NCBI GenBank assembly: GCA_900551415.1 | Contig: URWB01000031.1 | Location: 1-20,467, forward strand | Reading direction: 5' to 3' | From: an uncultured Eubacteriales bacterium | Lineage (GTDB): Bacteria > Bacillota > Clostridia > Peptostreptococcales > Anaerovoracaceae | Length of the DNA stretch: 20,467 nt | In this document: piece by piece, positions 1 through 7,618 of the stretch | Layout: each line of letters starts with the position of its first letter | Position numbering within the stretch: the first letter of the stretch is position 1 | Position numbers and translations under genes: made by a program | Notes under the pieces: model-generated | Databases searched by the model: none | Told to the model about the DNA's origin: nothing | Seen by the model: only the letters and a program-made list of their open reading frames with translations

Positions 1-984
1 CTGCTGCGGTGCATCAATATGCTGGAGCCGCCGACCTCCGGCGAGATCATCGTGGATGGGCAGGTCATCAATGATGGCAAATGCGACCTCAATGAGATCC
101 GTAAAAAAATGGGCATGGTTTTCCAGTCCTTCAACCTGTTCGGGCACCTGACGGTCATCGAAAACATCATGAATCCGCAGATCACTCTGCTCGGTCGTTC
201 CCGGCAGGAAGCCTACGACAAAGCGATGTCCCTGCTCAACACCGTTGGTCTCAGCTCTAAGGCTCTGAACTATCCGGAGGACCTTTCGGGCGGACAGCAG
301 CAGCGTATCGCCATCGCCAGAACACTCGCCATGGATCCGGATATCATTCTCTTTGACGAGCCGACCAGCGCCCTGGACCCTGGTATGATCGGCGAGGTAC
401 AGGCGGTTATCCGCATGCTGGCGAAGTCCGGTATCACGATGATGATCGTTACCCACGAAATGGATTTTGCGAGAAAGATCGCTAACCGCGTGTTCTTTAT
501 GGACGAGGGCGGCATCTATGAGGAAGGCTCTCCGAAAGAGATTTTTGAACGTCCGCAGAAGCCGAATACCATCAAATTCATCAAGCGCCTCACCTCACTG
601 ACCTATAAGATTGAAACCGTCGATTACGACTTTACCGAGGCTTACGATGAGCTGCAGCAGTACGCGGAGAAGCTCCTGATTGAGAATGAGCGTATCAGTG
701 ACCTGCAGATCGCGCTGGAAGAAATCGTCGTCAACAATATTATGGAAAACACCGATGCGCCGCAAGTGCTGGTTCGCGTTGACTATTCCGAAAAGCTCGA
801 CCTGCTCACCCTCAGTATTCGTTATCAGGGCGATCACCACGATCCGAAGGATTCAGATAACGAGCTGTTTTTGGAAATGCTGGAGGAGCCGACCACCGAG
901 CTCATCGACCAGATTATCGAACCGGCCTATGGCATTTACAATAACCTGATTCAAATCAATTTCAAATGGGAGGAGGCACAGTAG
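1..984 (+). CDS. Amino-acid ABC transporter ATP-binding protein (GlnQ/HisP type) with C-terminal GHKL-like domain, 5' partial
   Basis: This is the ATP-hydrolysing subunit of a polar amino-acid importer, acting on the cytoplasmic face of the membrane. The frame is open from base 1, so the true start and the Walker A loop lie outside the window; 327 residues are visible. In visible-residue numbering the Q-loop (GMVFQSFNLFGHLTVIEN) is at about 37-54, the signature LSGGQQQRIAIARTLAMDP at about 94-112, the Walker B and D-loop (IILFDEPTSALDP) follow directly, and the switch His is in IVTHEMD. The ATPase core ends near residue 210. Usual members stop there (about 240 residues in all), but this one continues for about 115 residues. 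The extension has an N-box-like helix (ALEEIVVNNIMEN) and a decayed D-x-G-like loop (YQGDHHDP), as in SpoIIAB/RsbW-type kinases. The stop is one base before the next ATG, so it is co-transcribed with the fused permease. The ATPase call is secure; the extension assignment is moderate. Confidence 0.93.
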   Translation: MLRCINMLEPPTSGEIIVDGQVINDGKCDLNEIRKKMGMVFQSFNLFGHLTVIENIMNPQITLLGRSRQEAYDKAMSLLNTVGLSSKALNYPEDLSGGQQQRIAIARTLAMDPDIILFDEPTSALDPGMIGEVQAVIRMLAKSGITMMIVTHEMDFARKIANRVFFMDEGGIYEEGSPKEIFERPQKPNTIKFIKRLTSLTYKIETVDYDFTEAYDELQQYAEKLLIENERISDLQIALEEIVVNNIMENTDAPQVLVRVDYSEKLDLLTLSIRYQGDHHDPKDSDNELFLEMLEEPTTELIDQIIEPAYGIYNNLIQINFKWEEAQ

Positions 985-985
985 G

Positions 986-2533
986 ATGAAAAAAATCAGA
1001 CAATCAAAAAAACACGTTTCGCTCCTGCTGACGCTCCTGGCGGCAGGTCTGCTGTTTGCCGGCGCTTTTTCGACTGCCTGCGCTGCGGAATATCAAAAAA
1101 TTTCCGATCTCAATGGCAAAAAGATCGGTGTCCAAACCGGATGCCTTTATGAAACACATATCGCTGACGAGTGTCCGGACGCGGAAATTCAGTATTTCAC
1201 GATGCCGCAGGATATGATTTTGGCTCTGAACTCAAAGAAGATCGATGCTTATCTCATCGAAGAGGTCGGCTATTATGCCACAGCGGCGGCGCATCCGGAG
1301 CTTGCGGTTCTGCCTGAAAGCGCAGGGCTCTGCGAGGCTGCTGTCATCATCGGCAACAACGAAAAACAGGAAAAACTCCTGGCGCAGATGAACGAATTCA
1401 TCGCCAAGCATGGTTCGAACGGCGACGGCATGCTCGACGAAATGTACGACTATTGGGTCAAGGATTTCGATGCTGAGACCAGCAAGACCGAACAGGGCGG
1501 CTTCACCGGTGAGAACGGCGAACTGATTATCGCCTGCGAGGGCGGCTACGAGCCTTTTTCGTATGTCAACGAGGAGGGCGACTGCGGTTACGACGTGGAC
1601 TTTATGTACCGGTTCTGCCGGGAGTACGGCTACACACCGAACATCCAGCGCGTTGCCTTTGAATCCATCGCGCCCGGCGCGGAATCCGGCAAATATGACG
1701 TCGGTCTGAACATCATCCTCAGCGATGAGCGTGACGCCAATGCCTGTCTCTCGGACGTTTACTATACCTGCGATATTTTCATGGTGGTACCGGGTGAAAA
1801 CGACGAGAAGCTCGGTTTCTTCGCACGCATGAAGGATAACTTCGAGAACACCTTCATCAAGGAGAGCCGCTGGAAGCTCTTTGCCTCTGGCGCAGGCATC
1901 ACCCTGCTGATCACGCTGAGCTCCATCATCCTCGGCACGATCATCGGCTTCGCGGTGTTCATGCTCTGCCGCAGAGGAAATCCGATTATCAACGGCGCGA
2001 CAAACGCCATGCTCTGGCTGATTCAAGGCATGCCGACGGTTTTGCTTTTGATGATCCTCTACTATATCATCTTCGGCTCCACCCGGCTGAGCGGCACGCT
2101 GGTCGCGATCGTCGGCTTCACGCTGATCTTCGCCTGCGCGATGTACGATATGCTCGCGGTAGGCTTCGGCGCCATCGGCAACGGCCAGTATGAGGCGGCC
2201 ACCGCGATGGGCTACAGCAATAACCAGAGCTTCTTCAAGATCCTGCTGCCGCAGGCGGCGAGACACTTCCTGCCGATCTACAAAGGCGAGGTTGTCACGC
2301 TGATCAAGGAAACCTCGGTCGCAGGCTATATCGCCATTCAGGATTTAACAAAGATTTCCGATTTGGTGAGAGCACGTACCTATCAGGCCTTCTTCGCCTT
2401 GATCTTTACGGCAATCATCTACTTCCTGATCTCCGGCCTCCTGACCCGCCTGGTCGGCCTGGCAGAGAAACGAGTCGATCCGAAATCCCGTTCCATGGAG
2501 AAGATTCTCGAAGGCATACAGACAGATAGCTAA
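986..2533 (+). CDS. Fused amino-acid ABC transporter: solute-binding lobes in swapped order plus HisM-type permease
   Basis: This 515-residue protein joins an extracytoplasmic solute-binding module to the membrane permease of a polar amino-acid importer. Residues 1-34 are a signal peptide or first membrane anchor. Residues 39-160 match the second half of a family-3 solute-binding protein (LNGKKIGVQTG, then a KKIDAYLIEE lobe end and a DEMYDYWVKDF tail). Residues 179-268 match the first half (IIACEGGYEPFSYVNEEG, GYDVDF, SGKYDVGLNIILSDER, DVYYTCDIFMVV). The usual order is therefore inverted. Residues 297-327 begin the transmembrane domain, with further helices at about 343-363, 370-392 and 467-492. 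The EAA loop is at 403-424 (EAATAMGYSNNQSFFKILLPQA), the contact site for the ATPase. The start is ATG, preceded by GGGAGGAGG inside the upstream gene, with one base between the genes. The substrate is probably a polar amino acid but cannot be specified. A strong terminator follows the stop. Confidence 0.92.
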   Translation: MKKIRQSKKHVSLLLTLLAAGLLFAGAFSTACAAEYQKISDLNGKKIGVQTGCLYETHIADECPDAEIQYFTMPQDMILALNSKKIDAYLIEEVGYYATAAAHPELAVLPESAGLCEAAVIIGNNEKQEKLLAQMNEFIAKHGSNGDGMLDEMYDYWVKDFDAETSKTEQGGFTGENGELIIACEGGYEPFSYVNEEGDCGYDVDFMYRFCREYGYTPNIQRVAFESIAPGAESGKYDVGLNIILSDERDANACLSDVYYTCDIFMVVPGENDEKLGFFARMKDNFENTFIKESRWKLFASGAGITLLITLSSIILGTIIGFAVFMLCRRGNPIINGATNAMLWLIQGMPTVLLLMILYYIIFGSTRLSGTLVAIVGFTLIFACAMYDMLAVGFGAIGNGQYEAATAMGYSNNQSFFKILLPQAARHFLPIYKGEVVTLIKETSVAGYIAIQDLTKISDLVRARTYQAFFALIFTAIIYFLISGLLTRLVGLAEKRVDPKSRSMEKILEGIQTDS

Positions 2534-2548
2534 CGCTTCAAGACAGGG

Positions 2549-2600
2549 AAACGCCGACGCGCAGCAACACGACCAACCGCTGCGCGTCAGCGTTCTTTCT
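2549..2600 (+). terminator. Rho-independent terminator after the ABC transporter
   Basis: The arms AACGCCGACGCGCAGC (2550-2565) and GCTGCGCGTCAGCGTT (2579-2594) pair over 16 positions with one mismatch. The loop is 13 nt and CTTTCTT follows. It lies 16 bases past the stop codon of the fused permease and closes that transcription unit. Confidence 0.9.
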
Positions 2601-2635
2601 TCGTGTGGCCTTGCTGCAAGTCAGGTTCCCAAATG

Positions 2636-2806
2636 GACAAAAAGCACGAAAAGATGTCAAGACATCTTTTACGCAAAAAAGCTGTATGGACAAAAGTGCG
2701 CATAACGAAATCAGAGATTTCTATGCGCACATGGCGCTCACCCATGAGCGCCGCTTCGCAAGGTGCTTTTGTCGTTATTCCGGAAATATCACATAGCGAT
2801 ATTTCC
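2636..2806. repeat. Chain of perfect hairpins in the convergent intergenic region
   Basis: Four back-to-back inverted repeats occur here. They are AAAAGATGTC/GACATCTTTT (2649-2658/2661-2670, loop 2); GTGCGCATA plus GAAATC against GATTTC plus TATGCGCAC (2696-2712/2716-2730, loop 3, one 2-nt bulge); GGCGCTCA/TGAGCGCC (2733-2740/2745-2752, loop 4); and GGAAATATC/GATATTTCC (2782-2790/2798-2806, loop 7). The first three are bracketed by GACAAAAAGCAC (2636-2647) and GTGCTTTTGTC (2763-2773), an imperfect long-range pair. No credible ORF covers the region. It could be a MITE-like or REP-like mobile repeat, a structured RNA, or stacked terminator debris. The sequence shows structure but not function. 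Confidence 0.75.
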
Positions 2807-2814
2807 TATATAAT

Positions 2815-2864
2815 AAAAAAGCGCGCAAGCTGAAATCTGAGATTCCCGCTTGCGCTTTTTATTC
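2815..2864. terminator. Bidirectional terminator between the ABC transporter and hyd operons
   Basis: GCGCAAGC (2823-2830) pairs with GCTTGCGC (2848-2855). The stem is flanked by an A-run (2815-2820) and a T-run (2856-2860), so it can end transcription on either strand. It lies about 45 bases past the hydA stop and is the most likely terminator of the minus-strand hydrogenase operon. The loop holds an inner imperfect repeat GAAATC-TGA-GATTCC, almost the same core as the second hairpin of the neighbouring chain. Confidence 0.8.
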
Positions 2865-2907
2865 CTGTCATATTGCCACGCGCGTCATCATACGCGGGCT
2901 TCATTTG

Positions 2908-4662
2908 CTACACGTCGCTCCGGTCAGTGTAATGCGTATGCAGCAGCTGATGGGAACGCATGCCGCCCGCCATGCCGAGGTATTCCTTGTAGAGCTTCTT
3001 GACGGTCGGATTGTTGTGCGCTTTGCGGATAAACTTTTCGCGGTCACCCTTGTAGAGCGCGCTGGCGCGTTTTTCCTTAAAATCTACCCAGTTGCGTACA
3101 TCCGAAACCTGCAGCGGCTGTCCGCCGCCGTTGATACAGCCGCCCGGGCAGGCCATGATTTCGATAAAATCAAAATGCTCTCCTGCCTGCACACGCTCCA
3201 TGAGTTTGCGCGCGTTGCCAAGCCCATGTGCCACCGCCGCGCGCACCGTCAGATCGGCGATTTTAACCTCTGCCACCTTGATACCGTCATCCAGACCGCG
3301 CACCTGCATATAGTCGATGGCATCGGAACTGGTGCCGTTCAAAAGATCCGCAACGGTTCTGAGCGCCGCTTCCATCACGCCGCCGGTCGCGCCGAAGATC
3401 AGACCCGCGCCGGTTGAAACTCCAAGTGGATTGTCAAATTCACCGTCTCCGATCGCGTTGAAATCGATCCCGATCATCTTAATCATACGTGCCAGTTCCC
3501 TTGTCGTGATGACTGCGTCCACATCCGCCAGCCCATTGACCGAAAGCTCCGGTCGCTGCGCCTCATATTTCTTAGCCACACAAGGCATGACCGAGACCAC
3601 ATAGATCGACTGCGGATCGATGTCGTTCTTCTCTGCGTAGTAGCTCTTGATGATCGCACCCATCATTTGATGCGGTGACTTGCAGGTAGACAAGTTCGGC
3701 AGCATCTCCGGAAAGTTGTGTTCGCAGAACTTGATCCAGCCCGGCGAACAGGATGTGATCAAAGGCAGGACGCCGCCGCCGCGAATGCGGTCGATCAGCT
3801 CCGTTCCCTCCTCCATGATCGTCAAATCCGCTGCCGTATCTGTATCGAAGACCTTATCAAAGCCCAGCATGCGCAACGCTGTCACCATCTTACCCGTCAC
3901 ATCGGTACCGATCGGATTGCCGAATTCCTCGCCGAGCGCCGCGCGAACCGCCGGCGCTGTCTGAACAATCACATGTTTCTCCGGATCATAGAGCGCATCC
4001 ATGACCTCATCGATGCTGCGATGCTCCTGCAGTGCTCCAGTCGGACAGACATTGATGCACTGCCCGCAGTTGACGCAGACTGTCGTGTCCAGACTGCGGT
4101 TTTCGGCGGCGCCGATGACCGTATGATAACCGCGGTTGATGGCGGAGATCGCACCGACCGTCTGGATATTGTTGCAGACGCTCACGCAGCGTCTGCAGAG
4201 AATACAGCGGTTCGGGTCTCTTTGGATTGAGATTCCGTCATCAACGTTCAATGGCTGGTCACTGGTGATATGTTCCTGATATTTAACATAGTTTTCAAAA
4301 TGAACATCCATCTTATCCGTCAGGATCTGCAGTTCGCAGGAGTTGGTTCTGGTGCAGCTCTGACATCTCGCCGGATGATTGGAAAGAATCAGCTCCAGTG
4401 TCTTTTGTCTGACCTTCAAAATCTCCGGCGTATGGGTACGTACCTCCATGCCGTCCTTGACCGGATAGCCGCAGGCCGCCTGCAAAGCACGCGATCCCTT
4501 GACCTCCACCAGACACATACGGCAGCAGCCGATTTCGCTCACGTCCTTCAAAAAGCAGAGAGTCGGAATATGAATATTGATTTCCTTCGCCGCCTCAAGG
4601 ACGGTGTAGGTATCCGGCACGTAAACCTGAATGCCGTCGATTGTTACATGTACTTTTCCCAT
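2908..4662 (-). CDS. hydA: [FeFe]-hydrogenase catalytic subunit (HydA / HndD type)
   Basis: This 584-residue protein is the H2-producing/oxidising subunit of a cytoplasmic NAD(P)-linked [FeFe]-hydrogenase. From the N-terminus come a 2Fe-2S ferredoxin domain (C36, C47, C50, C64), a His-ligated 4Fe-4S site (H96, C100, C103, C109) and two 4Fe-4S ferredoxin clusters (C153/156/159/163 and C196/199/202/206). The H-cluster domain then has L1 TSCSPGW at 303-309, L2 MPCVAKKYE with C361, and L3 EIMACPGGCINGGGQP with C505 and C509. A small-subunit-like tail (VRASALYKGD-type region, then LYKEYLG) follows, as is usual. L1 has Ser where many clostridial enzymes have the second Cys of TSCCPGW. The start has GGGGGAG upstream, 13 bases after the hydB stop. 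Together with hydB and hydC it forms the trimeric HydABC/HndACD-like complex, often electron-bifurcating between NADH and ferredoxin. Bifurcation is inferred, not shown. No HydEFG maturase is in the window. Confidence 0.96.
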   Translation of the reverse strand: MGKVHVTIDGIQVYVPDTYTVLEAAKEINIHIPTLCFLKDVSEIGCCRMCLVEVKGSRALQAACGYPVKDGMEVRTHTPEILKVRQKTLELILSNHPARCQSCTRTNSCELQILTDKMDVHFENYVKYQEHITSDQPLNVDDGISIQRDPNRCILCRRCVSVCNNIQTVGAISAINRGYHTVIGAAENRSLDTTVCVNCGQCINVCPTGALQEHRSIDEVMDALYDPEKHVIVQTAPAVRAALGEEFGNPIGTDVTGKMVTALRMLGFDKVFDTDTAADLTIMEEGTELIDRIRGGGVLPLITSCSPGWIKFCEHNFPEMLPNLSTCKSPHQMMGAIIKSYYAEKNDIDPQSIYVVSVMPCVAKKYEAQRPELSVNGLADVDAVITTRELARMIKMIGIDFNAIGDGEFDNPLGVSTGAGLIFGATGGVMEAALRTVADLLNGTSSDAIDYMQVRGLDDGIKVAEVKIADLTVRAAVAHGLGNARKLMERVQAGEHFDFIEIMACPGGCINGGGQPLQVSDVRNWVDFKEKRASALYKGDREKFIRKAHNNPTVKKLYKEYLGMAGGMRSHQLLHTHYTDRSDV

Positions 4663-4675
4663 TTTGGACTCCCCC

Positions 4676-6586
4676 TTACGCGTTCTTCATGATAGACTTG
4701 AATGGACATTTCGCCATGCAGACACCGCACTTGATACATTTGTCCTGATCAATGCTGTACGGCTCTTCCTTGCTGCCGCTGATCGCGCCGACCGGACAGT
4801 TCTTGGCACAGATGCCGCAGCGCTTACAGATTTCATCGTCCACCACATAACGCAGCATGGAGATACAGACGCCGGCCGGACATTTTTTGTCTCGTACATG
4901 CGCCTCGTATTCGTCTCGAAAATACCGCATTGTCGAAAGCACCGGATTCGGCGCGGACTGCCCGAGGCCGCAGAGTGACGCGCGTTTGATGGTATGCGCC
5001 AGTTCTTCCAGCTCGTCGAGATCTTCCATTGTGCCCTTTCCCTCGGTGATACGCGTGAGGATGTCCAGCATTCGGCGCGTACCGATGCGGCAAGGTGGGC
5101 ATTTGCCACAGGACTCATCTACAGTGAACTCCAAAAAAAACTTCGCGATGTCCACCATACAAGTGTTTTCATCCATGACAATCATGCCGCCGGAGCCCAT
5201 CATCGAACCGAGTTTGCTCAGCGCTTCGTAATCGATCGGTGTGTCCAGATGCTCTGCAGGAATGCAGCCGCCCGACGGGCCGCCGGTCTGCGCGGCCTTA
5301 AATGCCTTGCCGCCCGGAATCCCGCCGCCGATGTCGTAGACCATTTCCCGGAGCGTCGTACCCATCGGAATCTCCACCAAACCGGAGTTGTTGATCTTGC
5401 CGCCGAGCGCGAAAACCTTCGTGCCCGCGGATTTTTCGGTACCAATGCCGCGGAACCAATCCGCGCCTTTGAGCAAAATCTGTGGCACATTAGCAAAGGT
5501 TTCAACGTTATTAAGCACCGTCGGCTTGCCAAAGAGACCGCGCACCGCTGATGAAGGCGGTTTGAGACGAGGTTCCCCGCGGTTGCCTTCGATGGAAATC
5601 ATCAGCGCAGTCGCTTCGCCGCAGACAAAGGCGCCTGCGCCGAGACGAATCTCAATATCAAAGTTCAGTCCCTTGCCAAGGATATTTTTACCCAAAAGCC
5701 CATACTCGTGCGCCTGCGCGATTGCGATCTTGAGACGTTCCACCGCCGTCGGATACTCCGCGCGTACATAGATATAGCCGGACTGTGCGTCGATCGCGTA
5801 AGCCGTAATCGCCATCGCTTCCAGAACAGAATGCGGATCGTCCTCCAAAATTGAACGGTCCATAAACGCGCCGGGGTCTCCTTCGTCCGCATTGCAGACC
5901 ACGATCTTTTCGTTGGTTTGCTGCTGTGCCGCGACCTCCCATTTGGTCCCCACCGGGAATCCCCCGCCGCCTCTGCCGCGCAGTCCGGAATCCTTGACGA
6001 CCTCAATGACATCCTCCGGCTGCATTTCATACAACGCTTTGGCGAGCGCCGCGTAGCCATCGAGCGCGATATATTCCTCGATGCGTTCCGGATTGATCCG
6101 TCCGCAGTTTTTGAGCGCGATGCGGTTCTGTTTGGAGAAAAAATCCTTTTCGTGCGGTGAAAGCAGGCGTTCGACGATCTTACCGCCCTTGACATGACTC
6201 TCCCAAATTTCCTCCATATCATCCTCTGAAACCTTGGTGTACATCACGCCCTCCGGCTGCACGACCAGAATCGGACCTTCAGAGCAAAGGCCGAAACAGC
6301 CCGTCCGTTCGATCGCGATTTCGTCCTGCATCGCGTCTTTTGCCGCCAGCTCCGCAAGACGCGCGATCAGCTTGCCGGAACCGGAAGAATGGCAGCCGCC
6401 TCCGCCACATACCATAAGAGAAAGTCTCGCGCCGCTTTTTGCGTTGGCATCAAAGCGGTGTCCAATCTGCGCGAGGGTGTTTGCCTTAACCTTTTTTAAG
6501 TCCTCTCTCGATACGAGCCGCTCGCGGCGCGGCGCGGCCTGCTTTTGATTTTTCGCTGTTTCGCTTCTTTCCTTATATGCTGTCAT
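4676..6586 (-). CDS. hydB: NADH-binding flavoprotein subunit of [FeFe]-hydrogenase (HydB / HndC, NuoF-like)
   Basis: This 636-residue diaphorase subunit passes electrons between NAD(H), FMN and the iron-sulfur chain. Residues 55-125 are a thioredoxin-like 2Fe-2S domain with C60, C65, C97 and C101. Residues 200-450 are the NuoF FMN/NADH domain: GLRGRGGGGFPVGTKW at 201-216 binds NADH/FMN, NADEGDPGAF is at 232-241, and GAGAFVCGEATALMISIEG matches the family's GAYICGEETALL motif with Ala for one Glu. ESCGKCPPCRIGT (C493, C496, C499) plus C539 hold a 4Fe-4S cluster. The C-terminus adds two ferredoxin clusters (C587/590/593/597 and C617/620/623/627). This layout separates HydB/HndC from respiratory NuoF. 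The ATG overlaps the hydC stop (ATGA) with GGAG about ten bases upstream, indicating translational coupling. Confidence 0.96.
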   Translation of the reverse strand: MTAYKERSETAKNQKQAAPRRERLVSREDLKKVKANTLAQIGHRFDANAKSGARLSLMVCGGGGCHSSGSGKLIARLAELAAKDAMQDEIAIERTGCFGLCSEGPILVVQPEGVMYTKVSEDDMEEIWESHVKGGKIVERLLSPHEKDFFSKQNRIALKNCGRINPERIEEYIALDGYAALAKALYEMQPEDVIEVVKDSGLRGRGGGGFPVGTKWEVAAQQQTNEKIVVCNADEGDPGAFMDRSILEDDPHSVLEAMAITAYAIDAQSGYIYVRAEYPTAVERLKIAIAQAHEYGLLGKNILGKGLNFDIEIRLGAGAFVCGEATALMISIEGNRGEPRLKPPSSAVRGLFGKPTVLNNVETFANVPQILLKGADWFRGIGTEKSAGTKVFALGGKINNSGLVEIPMGTTLREMVYDIGGGIPGGKAFKAAQTGGPSGGCIPAEHLDTPIDYEALSKLGSMMGSGGMIVMDENTCMVDIAKFFLEFTVDESCGKCPPCRIGTRRMLDILTRITEGKGTMEDLDELEELAHTIKRASLCGLGQSAPNPVLSTMRYFRDEYEAHVRDKKCPAGVCISMLRYVVDDEICKRCGICAKNCPVGAISGSKEEPYSIDQDKCIKCGVCMAKCPFKSIMKNA

Positions 6587-7077
6587 GCGCCCTGTACTCC
6601 TTCCATCTGTTCGTACTTGCTGATAATGCCATCAATCTCATCGACCGTCAGTCTGCCGTAGACCTCTTCATTGATCGTCATGACCGGCGCCAGACTGCAG
6701 GCGCCGATGCAGCGGCAGGAATCCAGTGAAAACAAGCCGTCCTCGGTACATTCTCCGACTTCGATCATCAGTCTTTCTTTGAGTTTATCCAAAATCTCCG
6801 CCGCGCCCTTGACGTAACAAGCGGTGCCCAGACAGACACTGACGCGATATTTTCCCTTTTGGGTCAAGGAAAACTGCGAATAAAAGGTCGCGACGCCGTA
6901 TACTTTCGCCTCCGGAATTTCCAACCCTCTCGACACCTTCTTCATCACCTCCGGCGGCAGATAGCCAAAAATGTCCTGCGCCTCATGCAGAACAGGTATC
7001 AACGCCCCCTGTGTGTTCTTGTATTTTTCGATTACCTCTTCCAGCTGTTGCATCTGGTTTGTTTCACTGCAGCACAT
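6583..7077 (-). CDS. hydC: Thioredoxin-like 2Fe-2S subunit of [FeFe]-hydrogenase (HydC / HndA, NuoE-like)
   Basis: This 164-residue NuoE-family protein is the smallest subunit of the trimeric hydrogenase and carries one 2Fe-2S cluster. An N-terminal helical segment (EVIEKYKNTQGALIPVLHEA, FGYLPPEVMKKVS, KVYGVATFYSQF) is followed by the cluster ligands in VCLGTACYVKGA and DSCRCIGACSLAP. The start is the ATG at 7077, which has AGGAG nine bases upstream. An in-frame ATG six codons earlier (7095) sits inside that ribosome binding site and is not used. It is the first gene of hydCBA and its TGA overlaps the hydB ATG by four bases. The operon leader is probably long, because the nearest good promoter is about 380 bases upstream. 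Confidence 0.95.
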   Translation of the reverse strand: MCCSETNQMQQLEEVIEKYKNTQGALIPVLHEAQDIFGYLPPEVMKKVSRGLEIPEAKVYGVATFYSQFSLTQKGKYRVSVCLGTACYVKGAAEILDKLKERLMIEVGECTEDGLFSLDSCRCIGACSLAPVMTINEEVYGRLTVDEIDGIISKYEQMEGVQGA

Positions 7078-7618
7078 GTTTTCTCTCCTTTGCACTTCTT
7101 TACACTCACGTTTTTATGATCCTGAAAAATTCGCCGCGCGATCGTTCCGAAATTCCGACAAAAAATCCCGCGCGTATCATCCGGATTCACGGACACACGC
7201 CCCTGCCCTTCGTCTTTTTCGCTTCTGTTTGCCGTTCACCCGCAATCCCAGAGGATTTCGCGGTTTCTGCATCCGTCGCGCCCAAACCGCCGCTCCCGCG
7301 GGCAAACAAAATGATGGCGAAACCGCCTGCCACAGAGTGGTCTGCGCGCAAGCGGTTTGTATTTCAGTTGCTATGATTTCACCATAAGCACTAAGCTCTA
7401 CCTTCGCCTTGCGGCTCTGCAATCAGCGAGCCAGGGCTTCAACTCGCAGTGTCAAAGTCATTGTACCATAAGGATACACGCTTCACAATCATTTCATGGA
7501 AGAATTACAGAAAAAAATATCAACGCTTAGGACACATCCAGATGCCCGCACGCAGATAAGAGCGCTTTGTCTGCCGCCCACGTGCGCCCTTGGCGGATTT
7601 CACACCGCCTGCGTCCCT
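7078..7618 (-). other. Gap between whiA and hydC, possible long hyd leader
   Basis: About 540 bases without a convincing gene. The stem word AAACCGC/GCGGTTT occurs four times (plus-strand 7260-7266, 7284-7290, 7320-7326, 7352-7358), so alternative pairings are possible. Read on the minus strand, GTTTGCC (7307-7301) and GGCAAAC (7233-7227) could close a branched element containing GCGGTTT/AAACCGC and AATCC/GGATT stems. Seven-base stems arise by chance in a region this long, so this is weak evidence for a structured leader. I recognise no known riboswitch core. No clear terminator for whiA was seen either. Confidence 0.35.
7460..7488 (-). promoter_or_regulatory. Candidate sigma-A promoter upstream of the hyd operon
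   Basis: On the minus strand, TTGTGA (7488-7483) and TACAAT (7465-7460) are separated by exactly 17 bases. Transcription would start near 7453 and run towards hydC at 7077, giving a leader of about 375 nt. This is a sequence match only; another promoter closer to hydC cannot be excluded. Confidence 0.5.

Noticed and set aside
1232..2266. 344-residue minus-strand open frame
   Set aside because: Antisense to the fused ABC permease, whose motifs and membrane helices are unambiguous; the antisense product is His/Arg/Asp-rich with no domain.
2603..2833. Two short plus-strand open frames in the hairpin region
   Set aside because: They run through perfect palindromes and lack ribosome binding sites; the structure is better explained as repeats.
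2636..2860. CRISPR array
   Set aside because: The repeats are different palindromes without constant spacing or identical direct repeats, and no cas gene is present.
7078..7095. Upstream ATG for hydC at 7095
   Set aside because: This ATG directly precedes and overlaps the AGGAG ribosome binding site that serves the ATG at 7077.
7200..7360. Known riboswitch (cobalamin, THF, Moco or similar) before hydC
   Set aside because: None of the conserved core words of those classes could be placed; only generic stems are visible.
7177..7422. 81-residue minus-strand open frame between whiA and hydC
   Set aside because: It starts at TTG without a ribosome binding site, has low-complexity Arg/Gly-rich content, and no recognisable family; more likely untranslated leader.
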